The notes under the pieces are model-generated. The model was not told the DNA's origin, ran no database searches, and was given only the letters and a program-made list of their open reading frames with translations. Shown piece by piece: positions 18,164 through 27,911 of a stretch of DNA of 64,000 nucleotides; within the stretch, counting starts at the first letter, position 1; every line of letters begins with the position of its first letter. The translations under genes and the position numbers were made by a program. This stretch comes from Acinetobacter halotolerans. Lineage in GTDB: Bacteria > Pseudomonadota > Gammaproteobacteria > Pseudomonadales > Moraxellaceae. The stretch spans positions 62,001 through 126,000 of the forward strand of contig NZ_SGIM01000011.1 of NCBI RefSeq assembly GCF_004208515.1. The letters are read 5' to 3'.

Positions 18164-20023
18164 TTAGTTTGAGTCTGACCAATCTTCAAGTTTTGTACCC
18201 TTTAAGGCATGGTCAATATGTCGGTTCATACGAAGTGCAGCAAATGCATCACTATGAGTTTTAAGTTGTTGAACAGCAGTTTCTATCGCTTCAAGTTCAT
18301 TGGTTTCAAGACGAACTTTTAAAGCTTCAGCGGCTAGGATTAAATCACGAGCTTGTTGCTGCGTTAATAAATCCGTATCTGCTTTTAAAGCTTGTTCTAA
18401 AGCTTCTAGCTCACGCTGTGCCTCAACTTTGGTTTCTTGCAAATGGCGGAGTTGTTTATCTTCTTCGGCATGTTGGAAACCTTCTATGAGTAAGCGTTCG
18501 GTATCTGTTGATGACAAACCATACGAAGGTTTGATGTCAATTTTAGCTTGAACGCCAGATGTGGTTTCTTTTGCGGATACGGTCAGAAGTCCATCTGCAT
18601 CCACTTGGAAAGTCACCTCAATGCGGGCTTGACCAGCTGTCATTGGTGGAATGCCATGTAAAACAAATCGCCCTAATGAACGACAGTGTTCTACTAAATC
18701 ACGCTCACCTTGTACAACATGAATTAACATTGCTGTTTGACCATCTTGATAGGTGGTGAACTCTTGACGGCGAGCCACTGGAATCGCAGTGTTACGTGAG
18801 ATTAAGCGTTCGACTAAGCCACCCATGGTTTCTAAACCAAGAGAAAGGGGTGTCACATCCAGCAGGAGTGAACCATCCTGGCTATTTCCAATTAGTTGAT
18901 TGGCTGTAATCGATGCACCGATCGCAACAACTTCGTCAGGGTTAATTGTGCACAAAGGTTCACGTTCAAACAGTTCAGCTACTGCTTTTTTAACAGCATA
19001 AGAACGTGTTGAGCCGCCGACTAAAACCACGTTTTCAATATCATCTAATTTAAGTTTTGCATCACGTAGAACGCGTTTGCATACACTTATAGTTTTATCG
19101 AGTGCTACTTGAATGATTGATTCAAAAGTCGAACGATCTAAAGTTAAACGGTCATCTAATAGTTTTAATTCAGCAGAATCGTGGTCTGTTAAATATTCTT
19201 TTGCTTGGCGAGCAGCAACAATGAAAACGGCATATTCTTCATCATTGAGTGTCTCAATGTTGAGTTGTTTTTTTGCCCATTTCACGATGAGACGGTCTAG
19301 GTCATCTCCGCCTAATGCAGTGTGTCCACCGGTCGCTAATACTTCAAATACACCTTGTGAAAAACGCAAGATAGATACATCAAATGTACCACCACCTAAA
19401 TCGTAAATCACATAGTTACGATCAGTACTCAAATTGGTTTCTTGATCAAGGCCGTAAGCAACGGCAGCGGCAGTGGGTTCGTTCAACAAGCGTAAAACAT
19501 TCAGACCTGCCAGTTCGGCTGCATCACGGGTTGCTTGACGTTGTGCTTCATCAAAATAAGCTGGAACAGTGATGACAGCACCATTCACTGGATTATTGAA
19601 ACTTGCTTCGGCACGTTGTTTGAGTTGTTGTAAAATTTCAGCAGAAATTTCAACAGGGGTTTTACGACCCGCTGGTGTTTCAAAAGCTGGCATTTCATTG
19701 TCAGCACCAACAAGCGTATAAGGGTGCTGAAATTTAATATCGGATTGTGAGCGTCCCATAAATCGTTTAACTGAAACGATAGTGTTTTTGGGATCGGTCA
19801 TCATAAAGGGTTTGGCTTCATAACCAAACGTTGTTATATCCTTTGCATAATGAACAATAGAGGGTAATAACACTCTATTTTTTTCATCTTGTAGAACTTT
19901 CGGTTTTCCCGATAGCACTGTCGCCACTAAAGAGTGGGTTGTCCCTAAGTCAATGCCAATCGCGATACGATGTTGATGCGGGGCAGTAGATTGACCAGGT
20001 TCAGCAATTTGCAAAAGTGCCAT
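18164..20023 (-). CDS. hscA: Fe-S assembly Hsp70 chaperone HscA
   Basis: A 619-residue specialised Hsp70. The ATPase domain (about 18-390) carries [23 protein letters not shown] and VGGSTR. The substrate-binding domain (about 395-619) follows. With HscB it drives Fe-S cluster release from IscU, binding the LPPVK motif that IscU here does contain. It lies 38 bases after hscB and 17 bases before the fdx start. Length agrees with E. coli HscA (616). Confidence 0.97.
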   Translation of the reverse strand: MALLQIAEPGQSTAPHQHRIAIGIDLGTTHSLVATVLSGKPKVLQDEKNRVLLPSIVHYAKDITTFGYEAKPFMMTDPKNTIVSVKRFMGRSQSDIKFQHPYTLVGADNEMPAFETPAGRKTPVEISAEILQQLKQRAEASFNNPVNGAVITVPAYFDEAQRQATRDAAELAGLNVLRLLNEPTAAAVAYGLDQETNLSTDRNYVIYDLGGGTFDVSILRFSQGVFEVLATGGHTALGGDDLDRLIVKWAKKQLNIETLNDEEYAVFIVAARQAKEYLTDHDSAELKLLDDRLTLDRSTFESIIQVALDKTISVCKRVLRDAKLKLDDIENVVLVGGSTRSYAVKKAVAELFEREPLCTINPDEVVAIGASITANQLIGNSQDGSLLLDVTPLSLGLETMGGLVERLISRNTAIPVARRQEFTTYQDGQTAMLIHVVQGERDLVEHCRSLGRFVLHGIPPMTAGQARIEVTFQVDADGLLTVSAKETTSGVQAKIDIKPSYGLSSTDTERLLIEGFQHAEEDKQLRHLQETKVEAQRELEALEQALKADTDLLTQQQARDLILAAEALKVRLETNELEAIETAVQQLKTHSDAFAALRMNRHIDHALKGTKLEDWSDSN

Positions 20024-20061
20024 GCGTGAGTTATCCCTTGAAAATAATCGGTTAAAGCGGA

Positions 20062-20580
20062 CTAAAAATCATCGTCTAAATCGAAGCTATCTTCTGCGTC
20101 GAACATGCGATCTTCAGCTTTATCAATATCATTCATAACACGTTGAAAGAAACGTAGCTTACGTACAGTATCGCGTGCCTCAGCCCAATCTTCGTCTGCA
20201 TAATCAATTTTAAACTCGCGTACTAAGCTATCAATCCACTGTTGAACATCTATTTTTAAGGTGTGGAGTTGATCTGTCGATGTTGCTTCATCGAGTTGCT
20301 CACGCATTTCCAGTGCAGATTGTAAGAACTCAAAATCATTGATGGATTGATCAAGATGATGATCCTGCTTTTTTAAGGCGAGCAAATACGCAGCGCGGCT
20401 ATCAACGTGTGATAAAACTTTATACGCTTGATTGATGTCGCTTGACTTGATCAAAGCTTGATCTTTATCACTCGTTTTATCTGGATGATATTGCTGTTGC
20501 AAACTTAAAAACTGTTTTTTTAAAGCTGCTAAATCTATATCGAGTGCTTCGGGTAATAAGAACAACTCAAAATGATTCAT
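20062..20580 (-). CDS. hscB: Co-chaperone HscB (J-protein)
   Basis: A 172-residue type III J-protein. The J domain occupies about 1-75 with the HPD tripeptide (YHPDKTSD). The C-terminal helical domain (about 85-170) binds IscU. It stimulates HscA ATPase in cluster transfer. It is separated from iscA by 84 bases that contain a perfect hairpin, the largest internal gap of the operon, so the hscBA-fdx part may be expressed at a different level from iscRSUA. Confidence 0.96.
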   Translation of the reverse strand: MNHFELFLLPEALDIDLAALKKQFLSLQQQYHPDKTSDKDQALIKSSDINQAYKVLSHVDSRAAYLLALKKQDHHLDQSINDFEFLQSALEMREQLDEATSTDQLHTLKIDVQQWIDSLVREFKIDYADEDWAEARDTVRKLRFFQRVMNDIDKAEDRMFDAEDSFDLDDDF

Positions 20581-20612
20581 GGGAGATGAATTCCGCTATT
20601 GTTAAATACGTT

Positions 20613-20637
20613 AAAACAGTGCGGAACACACTGTTTT
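20613..20637 (-). terminator. Intra-operon hairpin between iscA and hscB
   Basis: A perfect 9-base stem AAAACAGTG/CACTGTTTT with a 7-base loop. On the minus strand it ends in TTTT about 28 bases after the iscA stop codon. It looks like a weak terminator or an RNA processing/stability element rather than the end of the operon. Confidence 0.5.
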
Positions 20638-20664
20638 GACGAGAAGAAAGAAAGGAGCGTGTGG

Positions 20665-20985
20665 TTAAACAGTAAATGATTCACCGCAGCCACATTCACC
20701 TTTTTGATTTGGGTTGCTAAACTCAAAGCCTTCATTTAAGCCGTTTTTCACATAGTCCATTTCTAGACCATCGAGATATACTAGGCTTTTAGGATCAACA
20801 AAAACTTTAACGCCAGATTGTTCAAAAATTTGATCATGTGTGTCTATGTTATCAACAAATTCGAGCACATACGCCAAACCAGAACAACCTGAAGTTTTCA
20901 CACCAACACGAATGCCTTCACCTTTACCTCTATTTTTGAGGTAATTGCTGATATGAGTCGCAGCATTTTCAGTTAAATGGATCAT
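20665..20985 (-). CDS. iscA: Fe-S assembly A-type protein IscA
   Basis: A 106-residue A-type Fe-S carrier with the three invariant cysteines Cys34, Cys98 and Cys100 (CSG and CGCG motifs). It receives clusters from IscU and passes them to target apoproteins. It is fourth in the isc operon, 29 bases after iscU. Confidence 0.97.
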   Translation of the reverse strand: MIHLTENAATHISNYLKNRGKGEGIRVGVKTSGCSGLAYVLEFVDNIDTHDQIFEQSGVKVFVDPKSLVYLDGLEMDYVKNGLNEGFEFSNPNQKGECGCGESFTV

Positions 20986-21014
20986 GAAAACTCCAATGTT
21001 TGATCGGTCATCAA

Positions 21015-21401
21015 TTAAGCTTTAACTTTTTTGCCGCGATAATCTTCAATCGCAGCTTTAATCGCATCTTCAGCCAATACAGAACAGTGTACTTTTACTG
21101 GAGGAAGTGCTAACTCAGTAGCAATATCAATATTTTTGATTGCTTGAGCTTCATCTAGCGTCTTGCCTTTTAACCATTCGGTTACAAGAGAGCTTGATGC
21201 GATCGCAGAACCACAACCATAAGTTTTAAAGCGAGCTTCTTCAATGACACCATTATCATCGACTTGAATTTGTAAACGCATGACATCGCCGCACGCTGGT
21301 GCGCCAACCATACCTGTACCTACATTTTCTGCATTTTTGTCTAAAACACCAACATTACGAGGATTTTCGTAATGATCAATTACCTTTTCGCTATAAGCCA
21401 T
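21015..21401 (-). CDS. iscU: Fe-S cluster scaffold IscU
   Basis: A 128-residue scaffold on which IscS sulfur and iron are assembled into 2Fe-2S clusters. The ligands Cys37, Asp39, Cys63 and Cys106 occupy exactly the E. coli positions, and the HscA-recognition sequence LPPVK is at 99-103. It lies 79 bases downstream of iscS. Confidence 0.98.
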   Translation of the reverse strand: MAYSEKVIDHYENPRNVGVLDKNAENVGTGMVGAPACGDVMRLQIQVDDNGVIEEARFKTYGCGSAIASSSLVTEWLKGKTLDEAQAIKNIDIATELALPPVKVHCSVLAEDAIKAAIEDYRGKKVKA

Positions 21402-21480
21402 GTTGCTTCTCCAAACCTCGGGGTCAGCCTAATATTAATATGAGGGTTAAAACACGTTTTTCAATTGTAAGTTCAATGAA

Positions 21481-22698
21481 TTAGTGTTCAGCCCACTCAA
21501 CTGTAGAAAGGTCAATACCTTCTTTATACATATCCCAAAGCGGAGAAAGTTCACGTAATTTCTCAACAGCAGCTTTGGTAATTGTTAACACGTGGTCAAT
21601 ATCTGCTTCAGTTGTGTATTTACCAAAACTAAAACGGATTGAACTATGTGCTAACTCATCTGATAAACCTAAAGCACGTAAAACGTATGATGGTTCTAGT
21701 GTTGCAGAGGTACAAGCAGAACCACTTGAAACAGCTGCATCTTTTAGTGCCATCATCAGGGATTCACCTTCAACAAAGTTGAAGCTGACATTTAAATAAT
21801 TTGCAACGCTTTGAGTTTGGTGACCATTTAAAAAGACTTGTTCAAGGTCTTGTAAACCATTCCATAACTTGTCACGGAGCTGACGAATACGTGTTTGTTC
21901 TGCTTGCAGGTTTTTGCCCGCAATTTCAAAAGCTTCACCCATACCCACAATTTGATGTGTCGCTAAAGTACCTGAACGCATACCGCGCTCATGACCGCCA
22001 CCGTGCACTTGTGCTTTAAGGCGAACACGTGGACTACGGCGAACGAAGAGTGCACCAATACCTTTAGGACCATAAATTTTGTGTGCTGAGAAACTCATCA
22101 AATCGATTTTCATTGTTGAAAGATCAATTTCAACTTTACCTGCTGCTTGAGCCGCATCAACATGGAAAAAGGTTTTGTTGGCACGTGTCAATTCACCGAT
22201 CGCAGCAACGTCTGTTACTGTACCAATTTCGTTATTGACCATCATCAATGAGACAAGAATCGTATCTGGGCGTAAAGCAGCCTGAACCATTTCAGGGGTA
22301 ATTAAACCCGTGCGTGGTTCGGGTTCTAAATAGGTGATTTCAAAACCTTGTTCTTCAAGTTCACGACAAGGATCCAACACTGCTTTGTGTTCGATTTTAC
22401 TTGTGATGATGTGTTTGCCTCTTGAGCCGTAAAACTGGGCAATGCCTTTTAGAGCCAAGTTGTCTGATTCAGTTGCACCTGAAGTCCAAACGATTTCGCG
22501 TGGATCTGCTTTGATTAAATTCGCAACTTGCTCACGTGCATATTCAGCTTTTTCTTCAGCCTGCCAACCATAGGCATGCGAACGTGAAGCAGGGTTACCG
22601 AAAGACCCTTCGAAGGTTAAGCATTCCATCATACGTTCCGCAACTTCAGGAAGTACGGGAGTGGTTGCTGCGTAATCAAGATAAATTGGACGTTTCAT
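21481..22698 (-). CDS. iscS: Cysteine desulfurase IscS
   Basis: A 405-residue PLP-dependent class V aminotransferase-fold enzyme that removes sulfur from cysteine for Fe-S clusters, thiolated tRNA and other cofactors. The PLP lysine is Lys207 ([10 protein letters not shown]) and the persulfide cysteine is Cys329 (GSACTS), both one position on from E. coli numbering. The ATG is one base from the iscR stop codon, consistent with tight co-translation. Confidence 0.98.
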   Translation of the reverse strand: MKRPIYLDYAATTPVLPEVAERMMECLTFEGSFGNPASRSHAYGWQAEEKAEYAREQVANLIKADPREIVWTSGATESDNLALKGIAQFYGSRGKHIITSKIEHKAVLDPCRELEEQGFEITYLEPEPRTGLITPEMVQAALRPDTILVSLMMVNNEIGTVTDVAAIGELTRANKTFFHVDAAQAAGKVEIDLSTMKIDLMSFSAHKIYGPKGIGALFVRRSPRVRLKAQVHGGGHERGMRSGTLATHQIVGMGEAFEIAGKNLQAEQTRIRQLRDKLWNGLQDLEQVFLNGHQTQSVANYLNVSFNFVEGESLMMALKDAAVSSGSACTSATLEPSYVLRALGLSDELAHSSIRFSFGKYTTEADIDHVLTITKAAVEKLRELSPLWDMYKEGIDLSTVEWAEH

Positions 22699-22699
22699 G

Positions 22700-23173
22700 T
22701 CAAATACCTGTAACCGATAGAAGGGCTGAATCTAAACTTGCTGAATTTTGACGGACTGCAACGGTTTGCACGTTGTCACGAGCGATTAGATCGGCAAGGG
22801 TGATTTTTGCAAGATAATCGGCAATATGGTGGGAGAGTTCTTGCCATAAGTCGTGCGTTAGACACATTGCACCATTTTGGCAGTTGCCTTTATGGTCACA
22901 ACGTGTTGCATCGACAGTTTCATTTACAGCTTCAATAATTGCTAGTACTGTGATTTCACTTGCTTTGCGAGCAAGATGATATCCGCCATTTGCACCACGA
23001 ACGCTTGAAACCAAGCCATGTCGTTTGAGTTTTGCGAATAACTGTTCTAAATAAGCGACTGAGATGGATTGACGATTTGCTATTTCAGCAAGCGTGATCG
23101 TTTGTTCAGTTGGCTGCAAAGCTAAATCAAGTAGAGCAGTCACTGCGTAACGACCGCGAGTAGTAAGGCGCAT
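22700..23173 (-). CDS. iscR: Fe-S sensing transcription regulator IscR
   Basis: A 157-residue Rrf2-family regulator with an N-terminal winged helix and the cluster-binding set Cys92, Cys98, Cys104 and His107. It represses its own operon when loaded with a 2Fe-2S cluster. Start chosen at ATG 23173 ([10 protein letters not shown]), the conserved beginning of IscR; a GTG twelve bases upstream is in frame but would add residues unknown in the family. The promoter just upstream carries a type 1 IscR box, so autoregulation is expected. Confidence 0.97.
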   Translation of the reverse strand: MRLTTRGRYAVTALLDLALQPTEQTITLAEIANRQSISVAYLEQLFAKLKRHGLVSSVRGANGGYHLARKASEITVLAIIEAVNETVDATRCDHKGNCQNGAMCLTHDLWQELSHHIADYLAKITLADLIARDNVQTVAVRQNSASLDSALLSVTGI

Positions 23174-23206
23174 GATTCGATACACATGGTTAGACTAGAT
23201 GTCTAA

Positions 23207-23239
23207 ATTTTATGAATTCCGACTAAAATAGTCAAGTTT
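23207..23239 (-). promoter_or_regulatory. isc operon promoter with type 1 IscR box
   Basis: On the minus strand, TTGACT (23235-23230), a 17-base spacer and TAAAAT (23212-23207) form a near-consensus promoter. The -35 and spacer overlap GACTATTTTAGTCGG, which matches the core of the E. coli type 1 IscR consensus. Repression by holo-IscR would block polymerase directly. Confidence 0.8.
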
Positions 23240-23281
23240 TTTAATTGCCATTGTGCAGGTGAAAAGTAAAATAGCTTGGAT

Positions 23282-23929
23282 TTATTGTATCCACGTATTA
23301 TAAACAAAAAAAGCAATGAAAATAAAGCTTAATACCGCGAAGCTAATATTGATCAAACGCTGACGTTTTTGTAAACGGAGAAGACGGTTTTGATGTTGTT
23401 TCACCTCTACAAGTAATGTGTTGATTTCGGAGCGTTGTTGGTCAATTTTATCGAGTAGTGGGGCAATCCGATGCTGTGAAGCAATAGTATCTGCATCATC
23501 ACCAAAAGTGTTCAACCATTGTTTCCAGTTAACCAGGATGCTCGATAAAGTAAAGTGAGGAACGAGATCAGTAAATTGTTCAGCGAGTGTCGCGTCGCCT
23601 AAAATACGCATATTATTAATACTGCGTTGATTGTTAAACACAAAGATTTTAATCAGATCGATAAGCGTGCTATTAATTTCTAAATCTATTTTCCGATCGA
23701 GGGCTTTCATATCAAACAACAGACCTTTTTCTGTGAATTGAATATAAAAGTCAAAGAATGGGATATAGCTGTTAATACGAATCGTGATTTTTTGATCAAT
23801 TAAATTTTTTGCTTGCAAACGTAATGCGGCATCATGTGTGAGGATGAAAGAGAAAAAAGTTTCTAAAACAATGATGACAATGTTTAGCAACAAATGTGGG
23901 TGTTTATGTCTTTGTTGCGTATCACTCAT
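23282..23929 (-). CDS. UbiJ-like (SCP2-type) protein with a C-terminal membrane anchor
   Basis: A 215-residue protein, not firmly identified. The order of elements resembles UbiJ. There is an N-terminal helix (LETFFSFILTHDAALRLQ), a beta-rich SCP2-like lipid-binding part (about 45-125) with the recurring NMRILGDATLAEQF pattern, and a coiled coil (about 155-190). Unlike E. coli UbiJ it ends in a clear transmembrane helix (about 191-213), and the N-terminal helix is also strongly hydrophobic. UbiJ organises the ubiquinone biosynthesis complex. No ubi gene is adjacent here. Homology is a pattern-level inference. Confidence 0.5.
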   Translation of the reverse strand: MSDTQQRHKHPHLLLNIVIIVLETFFSFILTHDAALRLQAKNLIDQKITIRINSYIPFFDFYIQFTEKGLLFDMKALDRKIDLEINSTLIDLIKIFVFNNQRSINNMRILGDATLAEQFTDLVPHFTLSSILVNWKQWLNTFGDDADTIASQHRIAPLLDKIDQQRSEINTLLVEVKQHQNRLLRLQKRQRLINISFAVLSFIFIAFFVYNTWIQ

Positions 23930-24136
23930 AAGTCTCTTTTTCCTTACCTGATTAATCTAAAAAGCAAAGTCTGTAAACTTGAGTATCCTTACTCAACTGT
24001 TAAAAACAATTTACATGACTATATTGCTTTGTAGAACAGTTTTTTAAAACGATCAAGTCCTATTTTTGATATTATAAAAACATTTTTATGGTTAAATACG
24101 ACATGTTGTTTGTAAAGTGCTTAGGAGTAATGGTTC

Positions 24137-24592
24137 ATGGATAAGGCAAATAGAGAAAATGTAAGTGAAGAAGCAGAGGCGGGAACTAAGCTAAAATCAA
24201 AGAGTTCCAAAAAATCAGCGCTTGATTTTAAAAAATACACACAACAAATTTGGTTAGCCGGTTTGGGGGCATTTTCTCGCGCAGAAGAAGAAGGAAATAA
24301 ATTATTTGACTCTTTGGTTAAGGTTGGGGAAGAGTTAGAGTCAAAGACCGTAGATTTTGCTGATAACACCGTAGGAAAGGTCACTGAGAAAGCCAAAGAA
24401 TCAGTTACAGACACTAAAGATAAGGTTGAAAAGATTTTAGATAGTGGGGTGAACCACTCTTTAAATCGAATTGGTTTGGTCACACCAAAGGATCTTCAGC
24501 ATATTGAACAGTTATTGGTGCAACTTCATATTAAAGTTGATGCTTTAATCGAAGAAAATGATCAACTTAAGGCTAAATTGAATAAAAAGTAA
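24137..24592 (+). CDS. Phasin family (PhaI/PhaF-like) protein
   Basis: A 151-residue, lysine/glutamate-rich, mostly helical protein. The phasin signature lies in the first third (YTQQIWLAGLGAFSRAEEEG, about 38-57). It continues into an amphipathic helical stretch and a C-terminal coiled coil (HIEQLLVQLHIKVDALIEENDQL). Phasins coat polyhydroxyalkanoate granules; some relatives act as general stress chaperones or nucleoid-linked proteins. No pha synthesis genes are nearby. TTAGGAG ten bases before the ATG sets the start, and an out-of-frame ATG at 24130 is not used. Confidence 0.8.
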   Translation: MDKANRENVSEEAEAGTKLKSKSSKKSALDFKKYTQQIWLAGLGAFSRAEEEGNKLFDSLVKVGEELESKTVDFADNTVGKVTEKAKESVTDTKDKVEKILDSGVNHSLNRIGLVTPKDLQHIEQLLVQLHIKVDALIEENDQLKAKLNKK

Positions 24593-24685
24593 AAAAATTG
24601 CTAGCAACTCGTCCGTTTATGTCGTATTTCGGTATTTATTTTAATTAAAAGGTCTTTCTAGTATTGCGTTCTCCCCTAAAGCATT

Positions 24686-24719
24686 GCTATAAAGGCTGCA
24701 TGGCCTTTTAAACTATAGC
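24686..24719 (+). promoter_or_regulatory. Nested hairpin upstream of the HU gene
   Basis: GCTATA (24686-24691) pairs with TATAGC (24714-24719). Inside it, AAAGGC pairs with GCCTTT around a TGCATG loop; the two stems share one base, so they form either a two-part stem or alternatives. It lies 42 bases before the HU start codon and may structure the mRNA leader or bind a protein as DNA. Confidence 0.4.
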
Positions 24720-24760
24720 CTTGGATCTTAACAAACGATATTAAGAGGATATTTTTTATC

Positions 24761-25033
24761 ATGAATAAATCAGAATTAATTGATGCGATCGCTGAGAAAG
24801 GGGGAGTGTCTAAGTCGGATGCTGGTAAAGCACTCGACGCGACAATCGCATCAATCACTGAAGCACTTAAAAAGGGTGATACGGTTACTTTAGTCGGTTT
24901 TGGTACTTTTAGCGTAAAAGAACGTGCTGCACGTACTGGTCGTAATCCTAAAACTGGTGAAGAGCTTCAAATCAAAGCAAGCAAAGTACCTAGCTTCAAA
25001 GCTGGTAAGGGTTTAAAAGATTCGGTTGCGTAA
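24761..25033 (+). CDS. hupB: DNA-binding protein HU (beta type)
   Basis: A 90-residue HU-family nucleoid protein with the helical N-terminal dimerisation region and the DNA-bending arm motif GRNPKTGEE (about 61-69). It is full length for the family. It lies immediately upstream of ppiD, the conserved hupB-ppiD order of gammaproteobacteria, which supports HU-beta over HU-alpha or IHF. An AGAGGA ribosome-binding site precedes the ATG. A strong terminator separates it from ppiD. Confidence 0.95.
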   Translation: MNKSELIDAIAEKGGVSKSDAGKALDATIASITEALKKGDTVTLVGFGTFSVKERAARTGRNPKTGEELQIKASKVPSFKAGKGLKDSVA

Positions 25034-25048
25034 TCTTTCTAAATCAAT

Positions 25049-25076
25049 AAACGCACCATTTTGGGTGCGTTTTTTA
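25049..25076 (+). terminator. Terminator after hupB
   Basis: The stem ACGCACC/GGTGCGT (25051-25057 with 25064-25070) is extended by flanking A:T pairs and followed by a T-run. Confidence 0.88.
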
Positions 25077-25172
25077 TTTATCGAATGAAAAAATTAATTT
25101 GATTTTCATTGGGCATTCATTCACTTTGTTTTTTCAGTTAAAATTGCCTCGAAATAAAATATTGGAATACTT

Positions 25173-27044
25173 ATGGAATCATTTCGTACAGTCATTAAGG
25201 GTTGGCTTGGCAAAGTCCTATTAGTTTTGTTTTTGACCCCTTTAGCACTTGTAGGTATTGAAGGATATTTTAGTGGTGGCAATAAAGTAGATGTTGCCAA
25301 ATCGGTAAATGGTCAGGATATTTCTAATAAAGAATTAGAAAGTGCGGTCAAAAATTATAAAGATCAATATTTAGCAATGGTTCAAGGTGATGAGTCACTG
25401 TTGAATATGCCTGTTATCCAAGAAAAAGCATCAGATGCACTCGTTGCTCGTAGTTTATTGTCACAACAAGCAGATAAGTTAGGGATCTCTTTAAGTGATG
25501 TGCAACTCGAGCAAATGTTAGCTCAACAGCCAGGTTTTCAAGAAAATGGTCAGTTTTCTCAAAAATTATACGAAAACTATTTACGCTCTGCAGGTATGAC
25601 CAATCAGGGGTTGATTGCAAGTCTGCGCCAAGATCATGCTTTGAAAATGATTTCTTCATCATTAATGGAATATGCATTGGTAAGCAAGTCTGATTTACAG
25701 CAACTTGCTAATTTACAAACGGAACAGCGTACTTTACATTTAGCAAGTATCAAATTAGATGACTACAAAAAAGGGATAACAGCCACTAATCAAGAAATCA
25801 CTGATTACTACAACAAGCATAAAAATGAATTTAAGCAAGTTGCAAGTGTGGATGTTGATTATGTTGTTTTAAGCCCAGCTTTATTGCCTCAAGCAAATTT
25901 GGCTGTAACAGAGACTGATTTACAACAGGCTTATGCGGCGTTTGTGGAAAAACAACAAAAAGATGTACAGCGTGAAGTTAAACATATTTTGATTACAGCG
26001 GACGAGCGTGGTGATGCTGCTGCTCAAAAGCTTGCGAATGACGTTTATGCAAAAATCCAAGCAGGGATGACATTTGCTCAAGCTGCAGCACAATTCTCTG
26101 ATGATCCTAGCTCAAAGTCGCAAGGTGGTTTAGTTGAATCTTATGCACCTGGTGCTTTCTCGGCTGATTTTGACGGTGCCGTAAATGCCCTGAAGAATGG
26201 TCAAATTTCTAAACCTGTGAAAACTCAATATGGTTATCATATTATTGAGACCAACGCGCCAGAAGCAAAAGTTCCATCATTTGAATCTGAAAAAGCACGT
26301 TTAACAGCAGAAGTTGAAAAGACGAAAGTTGCTAATTTGTTTAGCGATACCGTGAACAACTTAAATGAAATGGTTGTAGGGGGCGACTCCTTAGATGTGG
26401 TTGCGCAAGAGATTAAAGGTGCACGTATCGAATCTGCAAATACAGTGACTCTAGCAACACAAAATCCAGTTTTAAGTGATTTAAATGTCAAAGCAAAATT
26501 GTTCAGCGATGATGTGAAAAATGGTGATCGCAATGCCTCATCTAATATTCAATTGGCGAATGGCGATACTATTTGGATTAAAGTTCGGAATTATCATCCA
26601 GCGGGCACAAAGCCATTGACACAGGTCACAGCTGCTGTGAAAAGCAAAGTGATTGAAGAGAAGGCTTATAAAGCAGCACAAGCAAAAGTTGCGACGACCT
26701 TAGCCGATTTCAAGGCTCAACCAGCCGTTAATGTTATTGCAAAATCAAAAGTTTCTTTTGAAAATGCAGGTACTTTTGCGCGTTCCCAAGGTTTGAAACG
26801 TGCGATTGAGCGTGCTGCATTTAGTCTTGCAGCACCGAGCAAAGAGGGGATGTGGTCTGCAACAACGACTAAGCTGCCAAATGAGTTGGTGATCGTTGCG
26901 GTTTCAAAAGTAGATAGTAGTGTAGCAAGTAGTTTGCCAGAAAAAGAGTTGAAAGAGTTGAAGCAACTTTATCAACAGTTCCGCGGGCAACAAATTTTGG
27001 AAGATTACACTGAGTATTTAAAATCACAAGCGGAAATCAAATAA
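25173..27044 (+). CDS. ppiD: Periplasmic folding chaperone PpiD (SurA N-terminal and parvulin domains)
   Basis: A 623-residue inner-membrane-anchored periplasmic chaperone. A single N-terminal transmembrane helix (about 13-33) is followed by a SurA-like N-domain (about 35-190), one parvulin-type peptidyl-prolyl isomerase domain (about 266-358, VKHILI through YGYHIIE) and a C-terminal segment (about 365-600). In E. coli PpiD works at the Sec translocon exit and its parvulin domain is largely inactive; activity here cannot be judged. It lies downstream of hupB, as is conserved. Confidence 0.93.
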   Translation: MESFRTVIKGWLGKVLLVLFLTPLALVGIEGYFSGGNKVDVAKSVNGQDISNKELESAVKNYKDQYLAMVQGDESLLNMPVIQEKASDALVARSLLSQQADKLGISLSDVQLEQMLAQQPGFQENGQFSQKLYENYLRSAGMTNQGLIASLRQDHALKMISSSLMEYALVSKSDLQQLANLQTEQRTLHLASIKLDDYKKGITATNQEITDYYNKHKNEFKQVASVDVDYVVLSPALLPQANLAVTETDLQQAYAAFVEKQQKDVQREVKHILITADERGDAAAQKLANDVYAKIQAGMTFAQAAAQFSDDPSSKSQGGLVESYAPGAFSADFDGAVNALKNGQISKPVKTQYGYHIIETNAPEAKVPSFESEKARLTAEVEKTKVANLFSDTVNNLNEMVVGGDSLDVVAQEIKGARIESANTVTLATQNPVLSDLNVKAKLFSDDVKNGDRNASSNIQLANGDTIWIKVRNYHPAGTKPLTQVTAAVKSKVIEEKAYKAAQAKVATTLADFKAQPAVNVIAKSKVSFENAGTFARSQGLKRAIERAAFSLAAPSKEGMWSATTTKLPNELVIVAVSKVDSSVASSLPEKELKELKQLYQQFRGQQILEDYTEYLKSQAEIK

Positions 27045-27057
27045 GTTTGATTGAAGC

Positions 27058-27090
27058 AAAAAAGCCAGTTCATTGAACTGGCTTTTTTTA
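27058..27090. terminator. Terminator between ppiD and cpoB (convergent)
   Basis: A 14-base stem AAAAAAGCCAGTTC (27058-27071) with its complement at 27075-27088, a three-base loop and T-runs on both strands. Confidence 0.9.
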
Positions 27091-27104
27091 TGCAGAGTTG
27101 AAAA

Positions 27105-27911
27105 TTATTTCTTTTGAATAAATTTAGCTTCTTCTGATTGCGGGTATTGAGCCAACAACTTGGTTTTATACTGATTTGCTTGTGCTGTATTTTTATCGAC
27201 TTCAGTTGCGATGCTATACAGTTGATACAATGCACGTGAGGCTCTCGCAGAGTTTGGATATTTATTTACGACGGTATTATAGTTTTGTTTAGCTGCGGTA
27301 TAGTTGGCTGGGGTAATTGCTAAATAAAATTCAGCCAACCAAAAATATGCATTCCCAATATAAATTCCGTTTGGATGATTTTTAATGAAATTCTGCATCG
27401 GTTGAATAGCTTGTTTCGCGCCACCTTGTTTGTATGCATCTAGCGCCACCGTATACGCGGCTTTTTCTAATTCTAGTTGATTGTTTGCATTGATATTCGC
27501 AGCTGCCGTACTGGGTTGAGGCTGTGCTTCAACAGGTGTGCTTGCCACAATAGTATTCGAAACTGGTTGTGAAGCATCAATAGCCTCATCTGCATGTTCC
27601 TCAGGAGGATCAATCTTCTGAGACAGTAATTCCAAGCGTTGGTCTAAATCGGTATAGCGATTTGTGAGTTCTTTTTTGAGTTGTTCGATCGCATTATCAT
27701 GCTCTTCGAGTTGGCCGCGTAATTTACGGACTTCTTCTTCGAGTCTTTGATTTTTCTGAATGAGATCCCAATTTAAGTTTGAACCTGAGTTTGCGGTATT
27801 GCCATTATTGGCAGTCTGTTGGCTTAATGCTCGAGATTCAATTGGGACATTGGCATATAAATGTGCACTGCTGAGTAAGGCAACAAAAAGTACAGAATGC
27901 TTTTTTAGCAT
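27105..27911 (-). CDS. cpoB: Cell division coordinator CpoB (YbgF), TPR protein
   Basis: A 268-residue periplasmic protein. It has a signal peptide (about 1-20), then a coiled-coil trimerisation region (about 48-100, NQRLEEEVRKLRGQLEEHDNAIEQL through NRYTDLDQRLELL). A Pro/Ala-rich linker leads to three TPR units (about 150-265) with the FWLAEFYLA and YPNSARASRALYQL repeats. CpoB links outer-membrane constriction by Tol-Pal to peptidoglycan synthesis. The tol-pal genes that usually precede it are absent from this side; they are not in the window. Confidence 0.88.
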   Translation of the reverse strand: MLKKHSVLFVALLSSAHLYANVPIESRALSQQTANNGNTANSGSNLNWDLIQKNQRLEEEVRKLRGQLEEHDNAIEQLKKELTNRYTDLDQRLELLSQKIDPPEEHADEAIDASQPVSNTIVASTPVEAQPQPSTAAANINANNQLELEKAAYTVALDAYKQGGAKQAIQPMQNFIKNHPNGIYIGNAYFWLAEFYLAITPANYTAAKQNYNTVVNKYPNSARASRALYQLYSIATEVDKNTAQANQYKTKLLAQYPQSEEAKFIQKK

